From Candidatus Brocadia sp. WS118 (GTDB taxonomy: Bacteria; Planctomycetota; Brocadiia; Brocadiales; Brocadiaceae), in NCBI GenBank assembly GCA_007618135.1, contig PHFX01000005.1, positions 1-64,000 on the forward strand: a stretch of 64,000 nt of DNA. The letters run 5' to 3'. Both the position numbers and the translations under genes were made by a program. Shown here piece after piece: positions 1 through 8,389 of the stretch (the first letter of the stretch is position 1; each line of letters opens with the position of its first letter). The notes beneath the pieces are model-generated. The model searched no databases. It saw nothing but the letters and a program-made list of their open reading frames with translations, and was not told the DNA's origin.

Positions 1-1
1 A

Positions 2-469
2 CATGGAAGCGAGTTCTATTACAATCAGGAGTACTGTAACCGGTGCCATAATGATAATTACTGGTGTATCAACTGTCATCAGGATCAAAAACCCAGAAAT
101 CACAATAACACCTGGCGCAGAAAGACCCATGGGTTTGCAGCATCGTGGGAACGGAAGAAATGCAGCGTATGCCATCAGGAGGATTTTTGTGTACGATGCC
201 ATGAAAATACAACACCGTTGAGCCACAATGCATCGTGGGGCGGAGAAAATACCAGAAACCGCCATTGCGTCAATTGCCATTTTCCGCTATCAATGGTCAA
301 TTGCACGGTATGTCATCCCACCCCAACGCATCCTTCCGCAATAGATTCCCCCCACCCCCCCTTTTCCGGAAATTGTACTCAGGCGGGTTGCCACCCCATA
401 GGCAGGGCCGGTGAGCCGCCACATCTCAATCCGATGGGGATTGCATGTACCGTTTGTCATCAGCGGTAA
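2..469 (+). CDS. Multihaem c-type cytochrome, C-terminal part (5' end outside window)
   Basis: The frame is open from the left edge to a TAA at 467-469, giving about 155 residues. It carries eight haem-attachment motifs: CNRCH, CINCH, CSVCH, CVRCH, CVNCH, CTVCH, a CTQAGCH with three residues between the cysteines, and a terminal CTVCH. Extra histidines and tryptophans between them could be distal ligands. Such density is typical of periplasmic electron-transfer cytochromes of the NapC/NrfH/octahaem or doubled-CXXCH type. The family cannot be fixed without the N-terminus. Translation after the last motif stops almost at once (QR), so the last haem sits at the C-terminus. The role in respiration is inferred. 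Confidence 0.9.
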   Translation, partial: HGSEFYYNQEYCNRCHNDNYWCINCHQDQKPRNHNNTWRRKTHGFAASWERKKCSVCHQEDFCVRCHENTTPLSHNASWGGENTRNRHCVNCHFPLSMVNCTVCHPTPTHPSAIDSPHPPFSGNCTQAGCHPIGRAGEPPHLNPMGIACTVCHQR

Positions 470-634
470 TTACCCCTGGAATGATTCGTTTTTCCTTGCA
501 GCACGAACACTGCCTTCCCCTGCACGAGTTCTTGTCATGCCAGAGACTATATTTTTGTTTTTTCGGCATTTTTATGATTTAATATACCCGGCAAAGCGAA
601 GGTCTTTTTCATTATTTTTGGAGGAATAGAATTT

Positions 635-802
635 ATGGATATCTTAAAACAGGTGGCTGAACTTAAGGAATTTTTGGGGAAGATTTATTGTTTCATTGAG
701 GACAACGAAGACTCATTCAAAGACGGCGTTGAGGCGGAAGATATAAAGAACGAAACCTGGAAGTGGATGCAGGAGCTGGCCAAATTTCTGCCCGAGGTTT
801 AG
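635..802 (+). CDS. Small hypothetical protein, 55 aa
   Basis: An ATG at 635 is preceded by a strong Shine-Dalgarno GGAGG (620-624), and the frame ends with TAG at 800-802. The product (starts [10 protein letters not shown]) is acidic and helical-looking, with a single cysteine, two tryptophans near the end and no membrane segment or signal peptide. It lies between the cytochrome and urocanase genes, all on the same strand. I do not recognise a family. The good ribosome binding site and protein-like composition are the reasons for calling it. Confidence 0.6.
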   Translation: MDILKQVAELKEFLGKIYCFIEDNEDSFKDGVEAEDIKNETWKWMQELAKFLPEV

Positions 803-890
803 GAAAAAATTTTATTTTTCAGCACAGACGAATTCAGACTACACTAATTCAGAAAAATCTGTGTTCTGCTTTCTCAAGGGATACCTGACT

Positions 891-2576
891 ATGACACGAC
901 CGATGTTTTACGAATTCAGACCGCAGACCTCTATCAAGGCGCCAACAGGCGCTACCCTTACGTGCAACAACTGGGATAGTGAAGCGGCCTTGCGGATGTT
1001 GATGAACAACCTTGATCCAGATGTGGCCACCCAGCCGGAAGAACTCATTGTCTATGGGGGTACAGGCCGTGCTGCAAGGAATTGGAAGGAATATCAGAGG
1101 ATCGTAAACGCCCTGAAAACCCTGAAAAAAGACGAGACGTTGTGCATTCAATCAGGCAAACCGGTATATATTGCCAGGACCCATGAATGTGCCCCGCGTG
1201 TTGTCATTGCTAATGCAAACCTGGTTCCCGCATGGGCAAAACAGGATGTCTTTGACCAATATGATGAGATGGGACTTACCATGTATGGACAGATGACCGC
1301 AGGAAGTTGGATTTATATTGGCACCCAGGGCATTTTACAAGGGACATACGAAACCTTCGCCGCCCTCGCCAAAAAGGCATTCAACGCTGAAACCCTCAAA
1401 GGTAAATTTGTACTTACAGCAGGCATGGGCGGCATGAGCGGCGCTCAGCCATTAGCCGTGACCATGAATGAGGGGGCAATTCTGTGCGTAGAGGTGCGGC
1501 GGGAACGCATAGAGAAAAAGATGAAAGAGGGTTACTGTGACAAGATAACCGGTAATCTTGACGAGGCGCTTCAATGGGTTTTGGATGCGAAGTCCAAACA
1601 ACTGCCCCTGTCTGTTGGTCTGGTGGGAAATGCCGCAGAAGTTCATCCTGAACTGGTAAAACGGAATATCACCCCCGATGTTGTAACGGATCAAACCCCC
1701 GCCCACGACCTGATGTCGTATGTGCCAGTTGGTGATGTGAAGGAACTCGACAAACTCAGGGAAAAGAATAAACGAGCTTATAAGGAAAAGGTGCTGGATG
1801 CCATTGTTGACCATGTAAAAGCTATTTTAGCACTGCAGAGGAACGGCGCTGTGTGCTTTGATTATGGCAACAACCTGAGGTCGCAGGCAGAGATGGCGGG
1901 TGTGTCTGTGAGGGATTCCAACGGACGTTATTGGTATCCGGGTTTTGTCCCAGCATTTATACGGCCTTTATTTTGTCGGGGAAAAGGGCCGTTCCGGTGG
2001 GTAGCATTGTCGGGCGACAAGGCAGATATTGAAAAGATAGATGATGCGGTTGTCAAAAATTTTCCCAATGATACATCTCTGGTAAGATGGATAAAGCTTG
2101 CCAGAGAAAAAGTCCCCCAGTTAGGACTGCCAGCCAGGATCTGCTGGTTAGGATACGGTGACCGCGCAAAGATGGGTTTGATCATTAATGACATGGTGAG
2201 AAAAGGTGTTGTCAAGGCGCCCATAGTCATCGGCAGAGACCATCTCGACTGTGGGTCTGTGGCATCTCCGTACCGCGAGACGGAGGACATGAAGGATGGC
2301 AGCGATGCTGTTGCCGATTGGCCGCTGATAAACTTTGCCCTGAATGCCATAAATGGCGCCAGTTGGGTAAGCTTTCATCATGGAGGTGGCGTGGGTATTG
2401 GCAATTCACTCCATGCCGGCATGGTCATTGTGGCTGATGGTACAAAAGAAAGAGATGAGAGACTGGAAAGGGTTTTAACCGTAGACCCGGGGATTGGCAT
2501 TGCGAGGCATGTGGATGCAGGTTATGAAGAGGCTATGCTGGTAACAGAGGAAAAGGGAGTACAGATACCGGAATAA
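891..2576 (+). CDS. hutU: Urocanate hydratase (urocanase)
   Basis: The enzyme hydrates urocanate to 4-imidazolone-5-propionate in histidine degradation, using a tightly bound NAD+ as electrophile. From the ATG at 891 the product is 561 aa, close to the usual 550-560. A Rossmann-like [10 protein letters not shown] segment, the signature LGLPARICW with the catalytic cysteine at about residue 418, and a C-terminal [16 protein letters not shown] block are all present. The frame extends back to a GTG at 861, but the family N-terminus and an AAGGG before 891 favour the later start. No hutH, hutI or hutG gene lies in the window, so the pathway is incomplete here. Confidence 0.95.
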   Translation: MTRPMFYEFRPQTSIKAPTGATLTCNNWDSEAALRMLMNNLDPDVATQPEELIVYGGTGRAARNWKEYQRIVNALKTLKKDETLCIQSGKPVYIARTHECAPRVVIANANLVPAWAKQDVFDQYDEMGLTMYGQMTAGSWIYIGTQGILQGTYETFAALAKKAFNAETLKGKFVLTAGMGGMSGAQPLAVTMNEGAILCVEVRRERIEKKMKEGYCDKITGNLDEALQWVLDAKSKQLPLSVGLVGNAAEVHPELVKRNITPDVVTDQTPAHDLMSYVPVGDVKELDKLREKNKRAYKEKVLDAIVDHVKAILALQRNGAVCFDYGNNLRSQAEMAGVSVRDSNGRYWYPGFVPAFIRPLFCRGKGPFRWVALSGDKADIEKIDDAVVKNFPNDTSLVRWIKLAREKVPQLGLPARICWLGYGDRAKMGLIINDMVRKGVVKAPIVIGRDHLDCGSVASPYRETEDMKDGSDAVADWPLINFALNAINGASWVSFHHGGGVGIGNSLHAGMVIVADGTKERDERLERVLTVDPGIGIARHVDAGYEEAMLVTEEKGVQIPE

Positions 2577-2605
2577 ATTTTGAAATTTTTACGGAGGGTA
2601 TTACT

Positions 2606-2935
2606 ATGTCAGAACTGGCTTCTAAAACATGTGTACCTTGTAAAGGTGGAGTGCCACCCCTGAAAGGCGAAGCGCTTCAAGCCTTGCAGAAACAAGTAGA
2701 AGGCTGGGACGTGGTAGAAGAACACCACTTAACAAAAATCTTTAAATTTCCCGATTTTCGAAAAGCCCTTGACTTTGTGAACCGTGTAGGCGAGATTGCC
2801 GAACAAGAGGGACATCATCCAATCATTACCTTCACCTGGGGAAAGGTGGAGATCAAGATTTATACCCATAAGATTAATGGCCTGACGGAGAGTGATTTTA
2901 TCCTGGTAGCAAAGATTGATGCACTCTGTAAGTAA
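2606..2935 (+). CDS. phhB: 4a-hydroxytetrahydrobiopterin dehydratase (pterin carbinolamine dehydratase)
   Basis: This cytosolic enzyme dehydrates 4a-hydroxy-tetrahydropterin, recycling the pterin cofactor; in some bacteria it acts in folate or molybdopterin metabolism instead. The 109-aa product has the family's usual length. The active-site histidines are visible: EGHHP (His70, His71), a later His88 in YTHK, and an acidic residue in LTESD. A GGAGGG at 2592-2597 sits well before the ATG. It follows hutU by 29 bases and is probably co-transcribed. No aromatic amino acid hydroxylase (phhA) is visible nearby, so its substrate here is unknown. Confidence 0.93.
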   Translation: MSELASKTCVPCKGGVPPLKGEALQALQKQVEGWDVVEEHHLTKIFKFPDFRKALDFVNRVGEIAEQEGHHPIITFTWGKVEIKIYTHKINGLTESDFILVAKIDALCK

Positions 2936-3041
2936 CTAAATAAGGTTTTTAGGACAGTATAAAAGTTGGCCACAGAATCACTTAAGTGGAATAAAAAACC
3001 GCTGGACTTTAGTAAAATAGGAAATGGAAGGTAATGTTTCT

Positions 3042-3155
3042 ATGAAATGTGATACAAAAACAATCGCCGAACTTAGAGACATGTATGACAATGAGCAAAT
3101 AGAACTCGACCCTCCGTATCAACGAAAACCAACTTGGAAACCAAAATTTCTTTAA
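3042..3155 (+). pseudogene. Truncated DUF262/GmrSD-type N-terminal fragment, 37 codons
   Basis: The short frame reads a DUF262-like start: TIAELRDMYDNEQIEL, then PPYQRKPTWK, the family's conserved QR-x-x-W core. It hits TAA at 3153-3155 where a full gene would continue for hundreds of residues. DUF262 proteins are ParB-fold enzymes of modification-dependent restriction (GmrSD) and related defence genes. No downstream continuation was seen in the other frames before the next gene begins at 3162. This is best read as a remnant cut by recombination. The family call rests on a short stretch. Confidence 0.5.
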
Positions 3156-3161
3156 TTTATC

Positions 3162-3479
3162 ATGGTAAAGACCGTTGATTTTGTAGTAGTTTTTGATGAT
3201 GGAGTGAGGAAACGGCACTATCATGAGGCTGAAAAGAATAAAATCACGTATTTCGCAGTACAATTGGAAGTAGCAGTTAAAGGGGAGTGGAAAGCGGTAA
3301 TAAGGTACGACTGCTCTCATGGATTTTCACATATGGATAAATATGATATAAAAGGAAAGCGAACAAAGAAAATGTTAAATCTTAGCTTTGAAAGTGCTCT
3401 AACTTATGGGGATTGGGATATCAATAAAAATTGGTTAAAATATAAGGAAGAATTTCTGGAAGGAGCAAATAATGGGTAA
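3162..3479 (+). CDS. Hypothetical protein, DUF7718-like, 105 aa
   Basis: A small soluble protein with many charged and aromatic residues (VVFDDGVRKRHYHEAEK, then VIRYDCSHGFSHMDKYD) and no signal peptide. It resembles small proteins I associate with DUF7718, of unknown function. Its last 8 bases overlap the start of the next gene, so the two are translationally coupled. No clear ribosome binding site precedes the ATG at 3162, which lies only 6 bases after the DUF262 remnant's stop. Translation may once have been coupled to that gene. The two-gene overlapping layout resembles a toxin-antitoxin or defence accessory pair, but nothing in the sequence proves this. Confidence 0.6.
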   Translation: MVKTVDFVVVFDDGVRKRHYHEAEKNKITYFAVQLEVAVKGEWKAVIRYDCSHGFSHMDKYDIKGKRTKKMLNLSFESALTYGDWDINKNWLKYKEEFLEGANNG

Positions 3480-3735
3480 CTATCCTAATTTTCTAGCAAT
3501 GGTTTCTGCAGAATTTCACAAATATATAATGGAAAACAAGGAGCTTGCAACCAAAATTCCTGCTAATGCCCTGGTAATATTTCAGATTGAGGGAGAAACT
3601 GACTTTAATAACTGGCATAAAGAGATGTCACTGAGAAACCGCGAACTAGACCAACCGATAATTTATGTCTACGTTAAGAAATGGAGAGAGCATTCTTCAA
3701 TTGAAGAGGTAAATGTGGCTGAAGTAGCAGTATGA
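3472..3735 (+). CDS. Hypothetical protein, DUF5647-like, 87 aa
   Basis: The protein starts MGNYPNFLAMVSAEFHKYI and contains the pattern ELATKIPANALVIFQIEG followed by DQPIIYVYVKKW. It matches my recollection of DUF5647, a family of unknown function with an alpha helix, then two strands. An AAGGAG stretch overlapping the upstream gene's last codons serves as ribosome binding site. It overlaps the previous gene by 8 bases. No catalytic residues are evident. Its location beside a truncated defence-type gene hints at a mobile or defence context, which is inference. Confidence 0.6.
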   Translation: MGNYPNFLAMVSAEFHKYIMENKELATKIPANALVIFQIEGETDFNNWHKEMSLRNRELDQPIIYVYVKKWREHSSIEEVNVAEVAV

Positions 3736-3874
3736 AAAAAGTTATTTGTGGCAGTGTAGGAAGTGGTTTTCGGTTCGTAAAGGTAAATTTCAAAAAAATT
3801 TGATCTTGTTGTTAATATTATTAGCCCGAGAACCATTGAATCATGGGAATTTTTCCTCTTTTTCAAAAATCTGC

Positions 3875-3904
3875 TTGACATATATATATTGTATGTTATA
3901 TACT
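3875..3904 (+). promoter_or_regulatory. Sigma-70 promoter for nrdR-nrdD
   Basis: TTGACA (3875-3880) is followed by an 18-base spacer and TATACT (3899-3904). Transcription would begin near 3911, leaving a leader of about 77 bases before nrdR. The spacer is almost pure alternating TA. Strength and use are inferred from consensus match only. Confidence 0.6.
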
Positions 3905-3987
3905 CTGGCCATCATATATATAGCTATCCTGAATAACCAGGTGTGCCCAAAATATCCAGTTCTACAGGCGTGTTTCTGTAAAATTTT

Positions 3988-4497
3988 ATGCAATGTTTAT
4001 TCTGTAAGGTAGACAATGACAAGGTTATTAACTCCAGGACATCGGTGGATGGTCTGAGTATTAAACGAAGACGGGAATGTTTGGGCTGCGGGCGCCGGTT
4101 CACGACCTACGAGCGGATTGAAGAGAGTCCGCTGCGTGTTGTTAAGAAGGATGGAACGCGGGAGTCGTTTGATCGTAAGAAGATATTAAATGGACTATTA
4201 AAGGCATGTGAAAAGAGGCCGGTTTCGACTGATACGCTGGAAAATATTGTAAATGAAATAGAGCGGGAAATATACAACAAGTTTGACCGGGAAGTGACTA
4301 CGAATTTCATCGGGTCGCTGGTGATGCAAAAACTGAAGATCCTTGATGCAGTGGCGTATGTGCGTTTTGCATCAGTATATCGGGAGTTTAAGGATATCTC
4401 AGAATTTATTGATGAGCTGAAGCCGCTCATGACGGGTGAAAAAAAGAAGAAAAAGGATGGGGGTAATGACTCCCGCAGTATATCTCTTCAACATTAG
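3988..4497 (+). CDS. nrdR: Transcriptional repressor NrdR
   Basis: NrdR senses dATP/ATP and represses ribonucleotide reductase genes. The 169-aa product has an N-terminal zinc ribbon with Cys3, Cys6, Cys31 and Cys34, then the conserved IKRRRECLGCGRRFTTYE block, then an ATP-cone domain from about residue 49 to 140. The C-terminus is a lysine-rich tail that adds some 15 residues to the usual length. It lies 17 bases upstream of nrdD on the same strand, so repressor and target form one operon and probably autoregulate. I could not see convincing paired NrdR boxes near the promoter at 3875-3904. Confidence 0.95.
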   Translation: MQCLFCKVDNDKVINSRTSVDGLSIKRRRECLGCGRRFTTYERIEESPLRVVKKDGTRESFDRKKILNGLLKACEKRPVSTDTLENIVNEIEREIYNKFDREVTTNFIGSLVMQKLKILDAVAYVRFASVYREFKDISEFIDELKPLMTGEKKKKKDGGNDSRSISLQH

Positions 4498-4514
4498 ACC
4501 ATAGGGGAAGGGAA

Positions 4515-6962
4515 ATGAACACAGCAACAGCAATAGAGTACGTAGTAAAACGCGATGGAAGATTAGTGCCTTTTAACGAGAAAAAGATCGCTGATGCCAT
4601 TTTCAAAGCTGCGCAGTCGGTGGGAGGTGAGGACCGTGCCCTGGCGGATGAACTGGCGGTTGTTGTTACCATGTTTTTAGAAAAAAAATATGCAGGACAA
4701 AAACCTGGTATTGAGGAGATACAGGATGTTGTAGAGAAGGTGCTCATTGAAACAGGACATGCCAAAACGGCTAAGGCGTATATCCTTTATCGTGATAAAA
4801 GGGCGAGGGCGAGGGAATCCCTCCGTGTGCGAAAACAGACGAAGAAACGGGCAGATACCACGGACGTATCCCTTTTGGTTGATACCGAGACAAAAGATGA
4901 AACCTTTCCCTGGGATAAGAGAAAGATTGCGGATGCCCTGGAGAAGGAGGCTGACCTTCCCGAAGGGGTTGCGTCTGAAATTGCAGGCGTTGTTGAGCAG
5001 AGGGTGTTTTCTTCCGGATTAAACCGCATCTCTACGGCTTTGATACGTGAGTTGGTGGATAACGAACTCTTTGAGAGGGGCTACAATAAGAAACTCGAAA
5101 AACAGGCCGTTATTGGTATGCCTAAGTACGATCTCGAAGAGTTGATCATGTCAAAGAACAAGGAGAACAGTAATATTGCCACAAATAATCCGGAGGCAAT
5201 CAATCTTGCGATTGCCGAAAATACCTTAAAGCAGTTTGCCCTTCAGGAAGTATTTTCGAGGGATGTGGCAGATGCCCATCTGAACGGGATGGTGCATATC
5301 CATGATCTGGGGTATCCGACACGGGTATATTGCTCTTCCCATTCCCTCGAATATTTGAAGAAATACGGATTGTCGCTCCAAAATCTTGACACAGAATCCG
5401 CACCCGCAAAGCATGCGCGCACCCTGACGGGTCATCTGAATACCTTTTTGGCATCAATGCAGGCCTATTATGCCGGGGCGCTTGGTGTGGCGTATGTCAA
5501 TATCATGTATGCCCCTTATCTGGAAGGGATGAGCTATGCAGAGATGAAACAGGAGGCACAGCACCTTATCTTCAGTTGTTCCCAGAGCGCGTTTTCCCGC
5601 GGAGGCCAAACCTTGTTCCTGGATTTTAACGTCCACACCGGGATTCCACGATATTTAAGAAATATCCCCGCTATCGGACCCGGTGGAAAACCCACTGGAA
5701 AGACCTATGGGGATTACGAGGAAACGGCGCGTCAGTTTACCCTAGCCATGCTTGACGTATGGCGTGAAGGGGATTGTTATGGCCACGTCTTTGCCTTTCC
5801 AAAGTGCGATTTCCATATTAATGAGGACACCCTTAACGACCCGAAGCAATATGAAATCCTTGAATATGCCTGCCAGATTGCCAGTGAAAATGGAGTTCCC
5901 TATTTTATTTTTGATAGAGACGAAATTACCCTCTCGGCATGCTGCCGTTTGCGCACCACGATAGACGATAATTACATGATTAAACATCCGGAGAGTATGC
6001 GTTTCTGTGGATTTCAGAATATTACGATCAACCTTCCCCAGGCTTCCTACCGGGCAGGCAGAGGCAATTGGGATGCGCTGTACAAAGAAATCGACAAAGG
6101 CATTGAGATTGCCGTAAAAGCGCATCTCCAGAAAAAGGCGTTTGCCTCAAAGCTGATGGCTAGCCCGGAGATGCCCCTCTGGGAGATTGGCAAGAGGGCA
6201 AAGGATGGACGTCCTTATGTGGATCTGGAGACATCGACATACATCGTGGGTATCCTGGGATTGAATGAATGCCTGCAATTTATGACCGGAAGAGAATTGC
6301 ATGAAGGCGACGATATGATTAAGCAGGGATTGCGGGTCATTTCTCACATGTATATGCGCGTGAAGGAGGCAGGCAAGAAACATAAGTTGAAATTTTCCTT
6401 AGAGGAATCTCCGGCGGAAAGCGCCAGCAGGCGACTCGCAAAGGTTGATATAAGAAATTATCCGGAGGCAGCGGATATGGTCAAGGGAAACATTGAAAAA
6501 GACGAATTCTACTACACCAATAGCGTGCATCTGCGCCCGGATGCCCCGGTGGACATGATTACCCGAATCTTCCTCCAGAGTAAGTTCCATACGATGATTG
6601 AGTCTGGCGCTATTATCCACGCATTTGTAGGCGAAGAAAGGCCACCGGCATCCAGCATCATGAATCTGGTCAAAAAGACCTTTAAGAATACCCAGGCTGC
6701 ACAGGTTACCATATCCCCGGAATTTACGATCTGCAACGACTGCAAGAAGGTTACTCAAAAACTTACCGATATTTGCGGACACTGCGGCTCAAAAAATGTG
6801 TATGGCATTTCGAGGATCGTGGGGTATTTTAGCCGCATCAATAACTGGAATAAGTCCAAGATCGGAGAACTGGTAGACAGGCACAAGGGTAATTATAGTG
6901 TAAGTGATCTCGTGCCCAATGAGATGCCGGTATCTGCAGAATCATGCGGAACGAAGTGTTAA
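4515..6962 (+). CDS. nrdD: Anaerobic (class III) ribonucleoside-triphosphate reductase
   Basis: The enzyme reduces ribonucleoside triphosphates to deoxyribonucleotides with a glycyl radical, which oxygen destroys. The 815-aa product begins with an ATP-cone (residues 8-100, KRDGRLVPFNEKKI) and a second cone-like segment (about 130-200), the allosteric part. The catalytic barrel follows. Near the C-terminus come CNDC and CGHC, the structural zinc site, and SRIVGYFSR with the radical Gly770. GGGAAGGGAA precedes the ATG. No aerobic class I or cobalamin class II reductase is in the window. Its activase NrdG is encoded 226 bases downstream, and NrdR just upstream. Confidence 0.96.
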   Translation: MNTATAIEYVVKRDGRLVPFNEKKIADAIFKAAQSVGGEDRALADELAVVVTMFLEKKYAGQKPGIEEIQDVVEKVLIETGHAKTAKAYILYRDKRARARESLRVRKQTKKRADTTDVSLLVDTETKDETFPWDKRKIADALEKEADLPEGVASEIAGVVEQRVFSSGLNRISTALIRELVDNELFERGYNKKLEKQAVIGMPKYDLEELIMSKNKENSNIATNNPEAINLAIAENTLKQFALQEVFSRDVADAHLNGMVHIHDLGYPTRVYCSSHSLEYLKKYGLSLQNLDTESAPAKHARTLTGHLNTFLASMQAYYAGALGVAYVNIMYAPYLEGMSYAEMKQEAQHLIFSCSQSAFSRGGQTLFLDFNVHTGIPRYLRNIPAIGPGGKPTGKTYGDYEETARQFTLAMLDVWREGDCYGHVFAFPKCDFHINEDTLNDPKQYEILEYACQIASENGVPYFIFDRDEITLSACCRLRTTIDDNYMIKHPESMRFCGFQNITINLPQASYRAGRGNWDALYKEIDKGIEIAVKAHLQKKAFASKLMASPEMPLWEIGKRAKDGRPYVDLETSTYIVGILGLNECLQFMTGRELHEGDDMIKQGLRVISHMYMRVKEAGKKHKLKFSLEESPAESASRRLAKVDIRNYPEAADMVKGNIEKDEFYYTNSVHLRPDAPVDMITRIFLQSKFHTMIESGAIIHAFVGEERPPASSIMNLVKKTFKNTQAAQVTISPEFTICNDCKKVTQKLTDICGHCGSKNVYGISRIVGYFSRINNWNKSKIGELVDRHKGNYSVSDLVPNEMPVSAESCGTKC

Positions 6963-7136
6963 ATCTCAGGCGGCCTCGTGGCTTTGTGTGTTGATCTATT
7001 TCGTGTATCGTCGGTGTCTCACGTTATGTATGCATGAATTGTTATTGTGATGGGTAACAAGGCAATTCTCTGATTATGATGCTTTGTTATCCTCCATTGC
7101 AGCTATATTTATTCTTGTTGTTCGTTATTGCCGGTT

Positions 7137-7219
7137 GGGTGAAGCGGAGCACACCCAATAAACGGTTTAAACCGTTTACATTATTTAAATGGCTAAGAAT
7201 GGGTTGCTTCGCTTCACCC
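7137..7219 (+). repeat. Nested palindromes between nrdD and nrdG
   Basis: An outer inverted repeat, GGGTGAAGCG (7137-7146) and CGCTTCACCC (7210-7219), flanks a perfect 20-base palindrome centred between 7168 and 7169 (7159-7178, core AAACGGTTTAAACCGTTT). The left arm can also fold locally (TTGGGTG with CACCCAA). The structure overlaps the first codons of the longest nrdG reading frame. The nature of the element is unknown: REP-like repeat, operator or processing site. Confidence 0.7.
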
Positions 7220-7977
7220 ATTCTTCTGCATTGCGGTATGGCGTGATTTTACCAATCAAAGGATTCATAGAAAATAGTCTTATCGAATGGGAAGGTAAGA
7301 TAGTCTCTATCATATTTTTACCCACGTGCAACCTTCGTTGTCCTTATTGTCATGCCCCTCATTTGGTGCAAACGCCGAACGAGCTTGAATCCATCCCTGT
7401 CGATGCTGTGATTGACAAGATGAAGCAAAATCTTGGCTGGGTGGATGGTATTGTAGTCACGGGTGGTGAGCCAACCACACATAGGCAACTCGATGTGTTC
7501 CTTCATTCACTAAAAGAGCTAGGGGTTCTGGTGCGTTTAGATACGAACGGCACAAATCCGCATATCCTAAAAGATTTTATTGCCAGAAACCTTGTGGATT
7601 GTGTGGCAATGGATATCAAAGCGCCTCTCCAGAAAGAAAAGTATGATCTGGTTTCTGGCGTACCCTGCGCTATTGAAGATATTGAAGAGAGTATCCGGAT
7701 TATTATGGAAAGTGGTATCGAATATGAATTCCGCACCACCGTATGTCCATCACAATTGGATGGGGATGATATTGAGGATATCGCCAGAACCATTCAGGGT
7801 GCAGAGCGATATATCCTGCAGGCTTTCAGGCCAAATCATTGTCTGGACACCGGGATGTTAAAAATTGACCCATATCCCCCTGAAACGCTGAGAAGTTTTG
7901 CGGCAAGCGCCGGCAAATATGTTGGTTACTGCTGTGTGCGCGGTGAGGAGGGAAAGGTTTTACAGAGGAATTGGTAA
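7189..7977 (+). CDS. nrdG: Anaerobic ribonucleotide reductase activating protein (radical SAM)
   Basis: The protein cleaves S-adenosylmethionine at a [4Fe-4S] cluster to install the glycyl radical on NrdD. The cluster motif CNLRCPYC (Cys47, Cys51, Cys54 of the longest frame) is present. VVTGGEPT, the SAM-binding GGE block, and RLDTNG follow. It fits the NrdG2-type activase (TIGR02495). The first 18 codons are made of the palindromic repeat and are not protein-like for this family. The family usually begins near IKGFIENSLIEWEGK, so GTG 7243 (244 aa) is a better start than ATG 7189, though no good ribosome binding site decides it. Confidence 0.88.
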   Translation: MAKNGLLRFTHSSALRYGVILPIKGFIENSLIEWEGKIVSIIFLPTCNLRCPYCHAPHLVQTPNELESIPVDAVIDKMKQNLGWVDGIVVTGGEPTTHRQLDVFLHSLKELGVLVRLDTNGTNPHILKDFIARNLVDCVAMDIKAPLQKEKYDLVSGVPCAIEDIEESIRIIMESGIEYEFRTTVCPSQLDGDDIEDIARTIQGAERYILQAFRPNHCLDTGMLKIDPYPPETLRSFAASAGKYVGYCCVRGEEGKVLQRNW

Positions 7978-8030
7978 TTTCATTATACTGTTTGGTCTCA
8001 GGTAAAAGCAGAGAAAGGAGGTGATTCTCT

Positions 8031-8117
8031 ATGGCGATGAAGAAGTGCGGAAGTTCGGGAAAGACGGCAAAAAAAACCGCAAAGAAAGCAACAACAAAGA
8101 AGTCAACGAAGAAATAA
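8031..8117 (+). CDS. Tiny lysine-rich basic peptide, 28 aa
   Basis: A near-perfect Shine-Dalgarno AAAGGAGGTGAT sits about 5-8 bases before ATG 8031. The frame, MAMKKCGSSGKTAKKT followed by more AKK/TKK units, stops at TAA 8115-8117. Over 40 percent of residues are lysine and one is cysteine. The strength of the binding site and the lack of rare features suggest real translation. The repeat-like AKKTAKK pattern resembles histone H1-like or HU tails, so a nucleic-acid-binding role is possible but unproven. It follows nrdG by 53 bases and precedes the terminator at 8313. A second such peptide lies at 57797. Confidence 0.55.
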   Translation: MAMKKCGSSGKTAKKTAKKATTKKSTKK

Positions 8118-8312
8118 TAACAAATATGTGTCAGCCTAAAAGCATCTTAAAAGACTTTTAAGATAATTTTATGGGTGAAGGTTTACTTAATGGATATTTT
8201 GATTATAATTACACTCTGTATGCTGAGCGTATGTATCGAGAATATTAATGGTTAATGTATAGAGAACTTCGTATATTTCATTTAAGAGACCACACGCTGC
8301 AGGTATAATGAG

Positions 8313-8348
8313 AAAGGGGTGTTTCGCATAAACGAAATACCCCTTTTT
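8313..8348 (+). terminator. Rho-independent terminator after the nrd operon
   Basis: AAAGGGGTGTTTCG (8313-8326) pairs with CGAAATACCCCTTT (8333-8346), a 14-base-pair stem with one G-U pair and a 6-base loop, followed by a run of T ending at 8348. It lies between the lysine-rich peptide gene and smc. Confidence 0.8.
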
Positions 8349-8389
8349 AGTAACGAGTATTTCGTGTTTAACTTTGAATTATCAGGATC

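Noticed and set aside
411-629. 72-codon plus-strand frame overlapping the cytochrome end
   Set aside because: It lies across the cytochrome C-terminus in another frame and its composition is not protein-like.
849-2409. Several minus-strand frames of 60-140 codons opposite hutU
   Set aside because: They are shadows of the real urocanase gene, without ribosome binding sites.
3746-4012. 88-codon plus-strand frame before nrdR
   Set aside because: It crosses the nrdR promoter and the start of nrdR; the TTGACA-TATACT signal explains the region better.
8281-8316. TATAAT at 8304-8309 as a promoter for smc
   Set aside because: No -35 box lies at the right distance, and the start would fall inside the terminator stem.
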